Positions 1 to 5,537 of a stretch of DNA of 7,658 nucleotides are shown in pieces (positions within the stretch are counted from its first letter, which is position 1; each line of letters begins with the position of its first letter). This stretch comes from Caldilineaceae bacterium (GTDB lineage: Bacteria > Chloroflexota > Anaerolineae > Caldilineales > Caldilineaceae), in contig JAAUPU010000116.1 of the NCBI GenBank assembly GCA_012032975.1, forward strand, positions 1 to 7,658. Direction: 5' to 3'. Both the position numbers and the translations under genes were made by a program. Below the pieces are notes generated by a model, which ran no database searches, was not told the DNA's origin, and saw only the letters and a list, made by a program, of their open reading frames with translations.

Positions 1-93
1 GCCAGCAGCACGCCCCAGAATCTCCTCCGCCTCTCCATCGGTCTGGAACACCCCTCCGATCTGATCGCCGACCTCGACCAGGCGCTGGCTTGA
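1..93 (+). CDS. C-terminal end of a Cys/Met-metabolism PLP-dependent enzyme (partial)
   Basis: Frame 1 is open from the left edge to a TGA at 91-93 and encodes the last 30 residues of a protein. The ending, with RLSIGLEHPSDLIADLDQAL, is the characteristic C-terminus of the Cys/Met metabolism PLP enzyme family (cystathionine gamma-synthase or lyase, O-acetylhomoserine sulfhydrylase, methionine gamma-lyase). These fold-type I enzymes carry out beta/gamma elimination or replacement on sulfur amino acids in the cytoplasm. The PLP lysine and substrate-binding residues lie outside the window, so the exact reaction cannot be chosen. The stop overlaps the TTG start of the next gene (TTGA), which suggests one operon and translational coupling. 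Confidence 0.8.
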   Translation, partial: ASSTPQNLLRLSIGLEHPSDLIADLDQALA

Positions 94-1526
94 GCGTGGA
101 CCTGACCTCTGCCCTCCTGCTTGCGCCGCACTGCGCGACACCCGAGGTTGTTTCGTTCGTGGGCGGCGGCGGCAAAAGCTCGGCGATGGCGCGCCTGGCC
201 GATGAACTGACCGCCCGCGGTCGACGCGTGGTGGTTACCACCACAACCCATATTGCCGAGCGACAATCGAATTGGTTCGGTCCACTCATCGAGATGCGCG
301 GCGAGTTGGTGGACTACGCGCTTGTGACCACGGCTCTCGATACTGAGGGGAAGTGCCTTATCGCACAGGCGACGCATGGCGGCAAGCGCATGGGCATCAA
401 GCCCGACCAGGTGGACGCACTCGTGACCGCGGCCGCAGATCTGGCATTGGACGCAGTGCTGATCGAGGCAGATGGCAGCCGCGGCTTGCCGGTCAAGGCG
501 CCTGCTGCACACGAACCAGTCATACCCGACTGCACGACCCTTCTCGTCTCCGTGCTTGGCCTGGATGGGATCGGCGCTCGTCTTGACGAGACCCATGTTC
601 ATCGACCCGACATTCTCCGCCGTCTGCTGGGTCTACCCTCAGCCGATCTAGAGGTTCGTCTCGCGCCGGCCATGGTCGCCCAACTGCTGACCGACGACCG
701 GGGCGGGGCGAAGTCAAAGCCGAGCGGGGCACGCCAGCTATGTCTGCTCAACAAAGCGGACAATGCCCCGCGCAGATGGATGGCCAGGCTGGTCGCGCAT
801 CGTCTGGTAGAGGCGGGTTACCCCTCTGTCATCGCCGCGCTTGGTCTTGAAGATCGCGAGCGAGACGTCGAACGCTGGGCGCCGACTGCCGCGGTCGTGC
901 TCGCGGCCGGGCAAGCGCAACGCATGGGCCGGGCCAAGCAGTTGGTGGAGATCGACGGCGTTACATTGTTGGAGCGTGCGGTGCGCGTGGCGTTGCAGAG
1001 CAGTGCGCAGCAGGTGATGGTGGTGACGGGTGCGCATGCTGAATCTGTGAGGCCGTTGCTGCTGGATTTGCAGAGGCGCGCCGATGGTCGCCTGCGCCAT
1101 GCACATAACCCCAACTGGGCGTCGGGTCAGGCAAGCAGCGTGGCCGCTGCCATCGGCGCCTTGTCGCCCGCTTTTGGCGCGGCTATCTTCTTGCCGGTTG
1201 ACCAACCGTTTCTAGAACCGCTGCTCCTGCGGCGGTTGGCGCAGGGTTGGAGACAAGGCGCGCAGCTGGTTGCACCCATGGTCGATGGCGAAATACGCGG
1301 CGCGCCGGCGCTCTTCGATCGGGTCTTCTGGCCGGCGCTCAACAGCCTGACCGGCGACGTTGGCGGCAAGTTGCTCCTGCGCCAACATCGCGACGCGGTG
1401 GTTGCCGTGGAGGCAGACGCCACCTGGCTGCGCGACATCGACACGCCCGCAGATCTGGACGGTCTAAACCCGTTTCTCGAAGTCCAGCCACGCGGGCATG
1501 GGCCTGAATCCAAGCTTCAAGTTTAG
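90..1526 (+). CDS. YqeC-MocA fusion: selenium/molybdenum cofactor accessory protein with molybdopterin nucleotidyltransferase domain
   Basis: This 478-aa protein joins two domains. Residues 1 to about 265 match YqeC, the putative accessory protein of selenium-dependent molybdenum hydroxylases: a P-loop GGGGKSS at 24-30, TTTTH at 50-54, the EADGSRGLPVKAPA block at 126-139, and NKAD at 221-224. Residues about 268-460 match MocA/NTP_transf_3, which transfers CMP or a similar nucleotide to molybdopterin: the signature VLAAGQAQRMGRAK at 270-283, FLPVDQP at 367-373 (the aspartate expected to bind metal), GAPALF at 404-409 and DIDTPADL at 449-456. The TTG start overlaps the upstream stop; GTG at 96 is an alternative. 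No molybdoenzyme is visible nearby, so the client is unknown. The last 20 residues lie beyond the usual MocA end and are antisense to the neighbouring GNAT, so they are probably a readthrough tail. Confidence 0.88.
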   Translation: MSVDLTSALLLAPHCATPEVVSFVGGGGKSSAMARLADELTARGRRVVVTTTTHIAERQSNWFGPLIEMRGELVDYALVTTALDTEGKCLIAQATHGGKRMGIKPDQVDALVTAAADLALDAVLIEADGSRGLPVKAPAAHEPVIPDCTTLLVSVLGLDGIGARLDETHVHRPDILRRLLGLPSADLEVRLAPAMVAQLLTDDRGGAKSKPSGARQLCLLNKADNAPRRWMARLVAHRLVEAGYPSVIAALGLEDRERDVERWAPTAAVVLAAGQAQRMGRAKQLVEIDGVTLLERAVRVALQSSAQQVMVVTGAHAESVRPLLLDLQRRADGRLRHAHNPNWASGQASSVAAAIGALSPAFGAAIFLPVDQPFLEPLLLRRLAQGWRQGAQLVAPMVDGEIRGAPALFDRVFWPALNSLTGDVGGKLLLRQHRDAVVAVEADATWLRDIDTPADLDGLNPFLEVQPRGHGPESKLQV

Positions 1527-2420
1527 CTGATACATCGGGTTGTTCTCTTCGTTATCGGTGGAGATGTAGCGCGCGCCCACCGAACGTGCGAAGTCGATGG
1601 TCGGCAACTTGACCGCGGTGGCGATGCCGCGACGGCGATGGCTGCGGGCGACCCCGGTCAACCCCACATAGATCTTCAGCGGATTGGCATTGCTGGTCCA
1701 GAGATTGCTCAGCCCCACGCATTCGCCCTTCTCCACAGCGATAAACCAGCCATCGGATCGAAAGTTTGGGTGGATGAACTTCTTCTCGAACTGCTCGAAT
1801 GGTGGGCGGGTCGGCGCATCTAGCGACGGCATATCCTGGTCGATCTCCCATTCCAGCTCGTAAAGTCGGCGCTTCCAGTCCGGGTCGCGGCTTATAAGCT
1901 CTGTGAGAGTGACGATCTCAATGCCTTCGCCACGCAACTTTTCCATGATTCCCTCAAAGGGTGCGGGGTCGAACTCGTTGATGTCCAGCTCCGAGCGCGG
2001 ATAGCGCATCGTCTGGGCAAAACCATTCTGCTGAAGAAATTCGATGCGGTCAGGTTGGTCCTCGCGTGCGTCTGACACGAACTTGACCGGACGCGGTTCG
2101 CGCGCAAACAACTGATCCATGGCAAAGTCGTAGAAGAGGCGCTCCAACCCGTCGGCGGCATAGCTCGGGTGGATCGTGACATCCACACCATACTTCCCTG
2201 GCTGATGAGACCATGAAATCTCATAGAACGAGCCGGTCGCGACGAGTTTCGCCTGATTTTCGATCACGAAGCGGCGGTGCAGATATTGGGGATCCCGGTG
2301 GGTATCGTTGTGCTTCCAATTTTCCACTGTGCTTGGATCGTCCGGCCAAGCTGCGTTATAGACAGCGACGACGGATTCATATTCGGCGTCGGTGGGTTCA
2401 AATGGACGAATGGTATACAT
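1464..2420 (-). CDS. Two-domain GNAT family N-acetyltransferase (intact copy)
   Basis: This 318-aa cytoplasmic protein probably transfers an acetyl group from acetyl-CoA to an unknown amine. The N-terminal half (about 1-140, starting MYTIRPFEP) is a degenerate GNAT-like domain. The C-terminal half (about 165-318) is a standard GNAT domain, with GLTGVARSHRRRGIA (the R-x-x-G-x-A acetyl-CoA pyrophosphate loop), NEENNPMYQLN and KLGF near the end. Two tandem GNAT folds in one chain recall mycothiol synthase, but nothing identifies the substrate. ATG at 2420 is preferred over a 55-codon upstream extension because GGAG lies 6 nt before it, homology begins there, and the upstream paralog starts with the same MYTIRPF. 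It lies 19 nt after the broken paralog, so the two likely formed an operon. Its 3' end overlaps the convergent YqeC-MocA gene by 63 bp. Confidence 0.85.
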   Translation of the reverse strand: MYTIRPFEPTDAEYESVVAVYNAAWPDDPSTVENWKHNDTHRDPQYLHRRFVIENQAKLVATGSFYEISWSHQPGKYGVDVTIHPSYAADGLERLFYDFAMDQLFAREPRPVKFVSDAREDQPDRIEFLQQNGFAQTMRYPRSELDINEFDPAPFEGIMEKLRGEGIEIVTLTELISRDPDWKRRLYELEWEIDQDMPSLDAPTRPPFEQFEKKFIHPNFRSDGWFIAVEKGECVGLSNLWTSNANPLKIYVGLTGVARSHRRRGIATAVKLPTIDFARSVGARYISTDNEENNPMYQLNLKLGFRPMPAWLDFEKRV

Positions 2421-2426
2421 GGTTGA

Positions 2427-2430
2427 CTCC
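2427..2430 (-). promoter_or_regulatory. Ribosome binding site of the intact GNAT gene
   Basis: GGAG on the minus strand sits 6 nt upstream of the ATG at 2420, within the short gap after the upstream GNAT stop. It decides the start against the longer open frame that begins at 2585. Confidence 0.65.
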
Positions 2431-2439
2431 GTGTATGGT

Positions 2440-3416
2440 TCAGGAAGCCAGTCGCTTCTCATAGATGACTGAGGCTGGCGTCGTTGTGAAACCCAGCCGG
2501 ATGTTGATGCCGAGCATTGGATTGTTCTCCTCGTTTTCGGTCTCGATCCGCTCTGCGCCGCGCTGCTGGGCAAACTCGATGGCACGTAGTTTCATCGCCA
2601 GTGCCAGCCCCTGACGCCGGTGTGCGCGCGAGACACCGGTCAAACCGGTGTAAAGTTTCTTGGGATTCGATTCCACGACCCAAAGATTGCTGATTCCAAC
2701 CCACTCATCGCCTTTGATAGCCACAAACCAGGCTTCCGCGCAGAATTCTGGATGGCTAAATAGCTTGCGCCATTCGTCGAGCGGTTGCTGGATGGGTGGA
2801 TCGGGCGAAGGAATGTCTCTGGAGACGTCCCAATCCAGCTCATAGAGCTTGGTCAACCACTCTGGATCGCGCACCTGCAGCTCTGGCAGCGCCATGATTT
2901 CGTACCCATTTTGGGCCAGCCTCCCCTCTGCTCCATTGAAGCGGCTGAAATCAAAGTCGGTTACTCGCAGCTCGGAGATCGGTTCGCGCATGGTCAATGC
3001 AAAGCCGTTGGCCTCCAGGAATGCGATTTTTCGGACCTGTTCTCGCGAGTGTGGGTGGTCAACTTGACCGGAGCGGGATCGCGCGGGGCCACAAACTCTA
3101 GAACATAGTCCAGGATCGCATCATGTACATGTTGACCGCCTTGTTCCGTCGAGGCGTGAGGGGGGCGCACGTTGTAATGATAGCTGTATTTACCGGGCAC
3201 ATAGGACCAATCCGACTCGTAGATTACGCCTTCCGCAACGATTGCGCCATCAGCCTCTGCCACAAAGCGGTGCATGAGGTAGCGCATGTCGCGCGTGTTG
3301 TCGTTGTGGATCCACGTCTCGGGGACATCGGGGTCATCGGGCCAATCCAGGTTATAGACCTCAACGAGCGCCGCGTAACCGTCCTGCTCTGGGTCAAATG
3401 GTCTGATGGTGTACAT
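2440..3416 (-). pseudogene. Two-domain GNAT acetyltransferase, tandem paralog broken by one frameshift
   Basis: Two minus-strand frames together make one full-length paralog of the downstream GNAT. The first (3416-2994) begins MYTIRPFDP and carries VYNLDWPDDP, VPGKY and PAPVK, then drifts out of frame after TREN and stops at 2994-2996. The second resumes with FLEANGFALTMREP (the intact copy has FLQQNGFAQTMRYP), then YELDW, GLTGVSRAHRRQGLA and NEENNPM, to a stop at 2440-2442. Restoring one base rejoins the frames. The likely site is the five-T run at 3027-3031 (five A on the coding strand) or a few bases upstream of it; both give a gap-free alignment, and the repaired protein would be about 325 aa. 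A TTG at 2997 overlaps the first stop, so separate translation of the catalytic half cannot be excluded. A sequencing error is also possible. Confidence 0.8.
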
Positions 3417-3486
3417 GGTCTGGTTTTCCGGCTCTTTGGGAATTCAAGGGGTTGACAAGAAAAAACGTTCACGGCCTTGCAGATCG

Positions 3487-3516
3487 GGCCAGATTCTCTG
3501 AAAGAGAGAAGAGGCC
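3487..3516. repeat. Imperfect inverted repeat in the leader of the broken GNAT gene
   Basis: GGCC, TTCTCT, a GAAAG loop, AGAGAA and GGCC can fold into an interrupted hairpin (outer arms 3487-3490 and 3513-3516, inner arms 3494-3499 and 3505-3510). No T-run follows directly on either strand, so it is not an obvious terminator. It may be a leader structure or chance. The rest of 3417-3583 holds no convincing gene. Confidence 0.35.
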
Positions 3517-3583
3517 TTGTTGATGCTATAGCAACGTGGCGACAGGCAATCTCTTGGCCGCAGATGCTGCATCGAGTCGTCTG

Positions 3584-3719
3584 CAATTCGCCCGTCAAAA
3601 TCGCTCGTTCCACATCAAAATCGTGAGATCTTCATTCATTCTTCTTCGGCGTGAAGCGTCACCACGTACCATCGTGTCCCGATTTTCTCTCGCATCTGCC
3701 GGCGTACGCGTTCGTACAT
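3584..3719 (-). pseudogene. Decayed N-terminal part of a DUF4258 protein
   Basis: Reading three minus-strand frames in succession recovers the N-terminal half of a DUF4258-type protein. ATG at 3719 opens 27 codons ending VVTLHAEEE, with a stop at 3636-3638. A second frame from 3639 gives MNEDLTI. A third gives FDVERAILTGEL, ending at 3584. Intact members read continuously as ...YVMTLHAEEEM..D..T.FDVE.AILTGEI.ER..., so the order and spacing fit two small indels in one gene. The conserved C-terminal half is absent. DUF4258 genes often pair with a YgiT-type zinc-finger gene in toxin-antitoxin-like loci. The same frame continues with RCSICGQ at about 3553-3573, which might be a trace of such a partner but is too short to claim. 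The family match is from memory of its consensus. Confidence 0.6.
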
Positions 3720-3762
3720 CGCTGGTTCTTTTCACGCTCACGTCATGGAATTCCTGTGGGCT

Positions 3763-3771
3763 ATTATAGCA
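3763..3771 (-). promoter_or_regulatory. Extended -10 promoter (TGCTATAAT)
   Basis: The minus strand reads TGCTATAAT, a perfect -10 hexamer with the extended TGn element. No -35 resembling TTGACA lies 16-18 nt upstream. It is 43 nt upstream of the DUF4258-relic ATG at 3719, leaving a normal short leader, and directly after the terminator of the preceding gene. It may now drive the GNAT pair through a leader of more than 300 nt. Confidence 0.45.
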
Positions 3772-3800
3772 AAAATGCCGAGCAGATCATGCTCGGCATT
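3771..3800 (-). terminator. Rho-independent terminator after the VOC gene
   Basis: A perfect 11-bp stem (AATGCCGAGCA at 3774-3784 with its complement at 3790-3800) closes a 5-nt loop. On the minus strand it is followed by a run of five T (3775-3771). It lies about 105 nt beyond the VOC stop. The + strand has no T-run after the hairpin, so it acts on minus-strand transcripts. Confidence 0.8.
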
Positions 3801-3866
3801 CGAACAACCCTTGCTTCTGTTCACATCGTCCTGCCGGTGACGGTCCGCCTGAACAAAGGGTTCGGC
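3801..3866. repeat. Imperfect inverted repeat downstream of the VOC gene, weak attC-like candidate
   Basis: AACCCTT (3806-3812) pairs with AAGGGTT (3856-3862), and TGTTCA (3818-3823) pairs with TGAACA (3850-3855), leaving GCTTC bulged on one side. CGAAC at 3801-3805 can alternatively pair with GTTCG at 3860-3864. The minus strand carries GCCGAAC at 3866-3860, the same 7-mer that borders the larger repeat 3' of the hydrolase. Here the outer boxes are not fully complementary and the fold is ambiguous, so this may be only part of the gene's 3' end structure. Confidence 0.35.
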
Positions 3867-3904
3867 CGCAGTTGAGAACAGGACTCGACCGACTTCATGG
3901 TGCG

Positions 3905-4288
3905 CTACTCAACTCGAGTTGCAATCCACCACGTGGTACCCCCTACATCTTTGACGCCACCACGTTTGTCTTCGTCTTCCTTCTTCACCGGTTCCTGCAC
4001 AGACGTTGCCCCCGCTTGTAGAGCATGTGAATACGTAGCGTCGACATCAGCGACGTAAACATGCACGTACGACGGAATTGGCGGCCATTCTGGCGCGGAG
4101 TCCGCAAGCATAAGAACCGTGTCATCGATCCGGACCTCGGCGTGCATCAGGCGACCTTCTGCATCCGAAAAGCTCCGAAGCACGGTCGCAGCGAAAACGT
4201 TCTCCAGAAACTGGATCGTTCCGGCTGCGTCGCTGACGATCAAGTATGGGGAGACGGTGTTGTAGGCTTCTGGTTTGAACTGCTGCAT
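3905..4288 (-). CDS. VOC family protein, PhnB/glyoxalase-like
   Basis: This 127-aa soluble protein belongs to the vicinal oxygen chelate superfamily, PhnB-like branch. It shows SPYLIVSDAAGTIQFLENVF at 13-32, LMHAEVRI at 47-54 (H49 and E51 are candidate metal ligands), HVYVADVDA at 76-84, and the closing GGVKD...TWWIATRVE at 110-127. Family members include glyoxalases, extradiol dioxygenases, antibiotic-binding proteins and many of unknown role; substrate cannot be read here. The usual DPFGN-type turn is DVGGT, and the chain ends right after the last conserved strand. ATG at 4288 is chosen over the open frame starting at 4393 because AAGGA lies 7 nt upstream and the extension would translate the arm of an inverted repeat. 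It lies downstream of the hydrolase on the same strand and ends before a strong terminator. Confidence 0.85.
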   Translation of the reverse strand: MQQFKPEAYNTVSPYLIVSDAAGTIQFLENVFAATVLRSFSDAEGRLMHAEVRIDDTVLMLADSAPEWPPIPSYVHVYVADVDATYSHALQAGATSVQEPVKKEDEDKRGGVKDVGGTTWWIATRVE

Positions 4289-4295
4289 CTGGCTT

Positions 4296-4300
4296 TCCTT
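4296..4300 (-). promoter_or_regulatory. Ribosome binding site of the VOC gene
   Basis: AAGGA on the minus strand, 7 nt upstream of ATG 4288, supports that start rather than the one at 4393. Confidence 0.7.
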
Positions 4301-4330
4301 CAGTAAGATGGGCGGTGGACGGTAGGAACT

Positions 4331-4464
4331 GCCGCCGAACGCCACGCTGTGCCGCCAGGCGAGTTGAGGGCGATCAACCTCGCCAACCACCAAACACCCA
4401 ACGGGCGACCAACACCGAAAAAGCCGCGATCTCGCCTGGTCGGCACCAGCGAATGTTCGGCGGC
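4331..4464. repeat. Long imperfect inverted repeat with attC-like architecture between hydrolase and VOC genes
   Basis: The two arms pair as follows: GCCGCCGAAC (4331-4340) with 4455-4464, 10 bp; an unpaired spacer GCCA (4341-4344) opposite AAT (4452-4454); CGCTG (4345-4349) with 4447-4451; a single extra C at 4446; TGCCG (4350-4354) with 4441-4445; a single extra T at 4440; CCAGGCGAG (4355-4363) with 4431-4439. That gives 29 pairs around a 67-nt loop, which itself holds a small GGCGA/TCGCC stem. Outer AAC/GTT boxes, an unpaired central spacer, extrahelical bases and a large variable loop describe a folded integron attC site, here about 130 nt and 3' of a minus-strand gene. Against this, the boxes (GCCGAAC/GTTCGGC) miss the RYYYAAC consensus at position four, the extra bases lie on the arm opposite to classical sites, and no integrase is present. 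A terminator-like or MITE-like element is the alternative. Confidence 0.55.
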
Positions 4465-4483
4465 GTTTTATTGATTTACTCGT

Positions 4484-5503
4484 CTACTTTGTCAACAGTT
4501 GCCCCGTTTTTATTGATGTTAGTACGGCTTCGATTGCAATAACAACCTGATACGCGTCGTTTTGATTTAAAACAAGAGAACTATGCGTCGCACCATCTAC
4601 AATGACATGAAGGTGATTTGTTGATAATTGGGCAATTTTATCATGTAGGGTGTTCAAAATTGTTCGAGCATTGTCTGTTGGCGCTCCTTTAGTAAACCAC
4701 GCGGTATTTGCGCTAATTACTACAAGAGGCATGTCGCCTAATGTGCCTGTTGCTCTTACTTCATCATAGGTGGCAGATGTAGATTTCATCAAATCGCTGA
4801 GAGTAGCCCAATGTTGAGGTCTTGAAACAAAAGCATTTACTTCTGCGGCTTGCTGAGCAGGAAGCCCATATGCGTTGTTTTTTCCAATCGCGAGCAGGCG
4901 GGGAAGGCCGAAATAAGAAAGAGTTTGAATTGTTCTAACAAGATTTGCGTCATTTGCATTTTGCGTTTGTAACTCTGGAATTTTCTGATCCATATCGGGA
5001 TGACCAGGATCAATCAATACCATTCCGACAACTTCATCTGAATATTGTGATGCATATAAGCGAACATACAGTCCTGCTACAGAATGCCCCACTAAAACAT
5101 ACGGTCCCGTAATTCCAGCATTTGTAAGTAATGAATGCAATTCGATGACAACTTGTTTCGCGTCCCGTGATTTTGGACTTGAGTCGCTCCATCCCATGCC
5201 TGCTCTGTCATATGAACATACCTGCGTGTTTTTTGCGATTTCTGGCTGTATCCATGCCCAATCTGACGAGAACATATCTGCGGCGGAATCTAAAATGACT
5301 GTTGGACTACCTTCACCGATACAATAAATTTGGAGTTTGTAACCACCCACATCAACGAGCTTCCCAGGCGGAAGAAAATTTGCTTCGTCTGAATTCGCCG
5401 ATATGGTTTGATATGTCACGCCTACGATAGCCAAAATTAAAATAACGATAAGAAACCCTGAAAATAGGCGAAGTACTCGGGATAGCAACGGTTTATTTTT
5501 CAC
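4484..5503 (-). CDS. Membrane-anchored alpha/beta hydrolase
   Basis: This 339-aa protein has a basic N-terminus and a hydrophobic segment at about 12-30, then a substrate domain, so it is probably anchored by an uncleaved signal with its catalytic domain outside the cytoplasm. The alpha/beta hydrolase fold shows YDRAGMGWSD at 98-107, the nucleophile elbow VGHSVAG with Ser141, LIDPGHP at 163-169 and the catalytic histidine in GATHSSLV (H307). The acid residue is not certain; D165 is a candidate. Substrate is unknown (ester, lactone or similar). The start is GTG at 5503 with AAGGAG 6 nt upstream. It is visibly AT-rich, with A/T-ending codons, unlike the GC-rich genes on both sides, which suggests recent acquisition. 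An attC-like repeat lies just past its stop. Confidence 0.85.
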   Translation of the reverse strand: MKNKPLLSRVLRLFSGFLIVILILAIVGVTYQTISANSDEANFLPPGKLVDVGGYKLQIYCIGEGSPTVILDSAADMFSSDWAWIQPEIAKNTQVCSYDRAGMGWSDSSPKSRDAKQVVIELHSLLTNAGITGPYVLVGHSVAGLYVRLYASQYSDEVVGMVLIDPGHPDMDQKIPELQTQNANDANLVRTIQTLSYFGLPRLLAIGKNNAYGLPAQQAAEVNAFVSRPQHWATLSDLMKSTSATYDEVRATGTLGDMPLVVISANTAWFTKGAPTDNARTILNTLHDKIAQLSTNHLHVIVDGATHSSLVLNQNDAYQVVIAIEAVLTSIKTGQLLTK

Positions 5504-5509
5504 AATTTG

Positions 5510-5515
5510 CTCCTT
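5510..5515 (-). promoter_or_regulatory. Ribosome binding site of the hydrolase gene
   Basis: AAGGAG on the minus strand, 6 nt upstream of the GTG at 5503, is the strongest Shine-Dalgarno in the window and supports this non-ATG start. Confidence 0.75.
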
Positions 5516-5537
5516 AAATAGCTCATGTTACGCAACA

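Noticed and set aside
738..1205. 155-codon minus-strand open frame inside the YqeC-MocA gene
   Set aside because: Long antisense frames are expected in GC-rich coding DNA. The + strand frame carries the family motifs throughout.
2421..2585. 55-codon N-terminal extension of the intact GNAT
   Set aside because: It overlaps the coding end of the upstream paralog and has no GNAT homology. A good GGAG site marks ATG 2420 as the start.
3123..3455. 110-codon + strand open frame
   Set aside because: It is antisense to the GNAT N-terminal coding sequence, whose protein motifs are clear. The + strand product has no recognisable features.
3452..3457. TTGACA on the + strand as a -35 box
   Set aside because: No -10-like hexamer lies 16-18 nt downstream, and no + strand gene follows.
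3417..3583. Search for a CRISPR array, tRNA or riboswitch in the GNAT leader
   Set aside because: There are no regularly spaced direct repeats and no cloverleaf. The one hairpin present matches no class I recognise.
4289..4393. 35-codon N-terminal extension of the VOC protein
   Set aside because: It would translate an arm of the inverted repeat, whereas the internal ATG has a ribosome binding site and matches the family start.
4465..4483. Terminator directly after the hydrolase stop
   Set aside because: The inverted repeat that follows on the minus strand has a 67-nt loop and no T-run after it, so it does not fit an intrinsic terminator.
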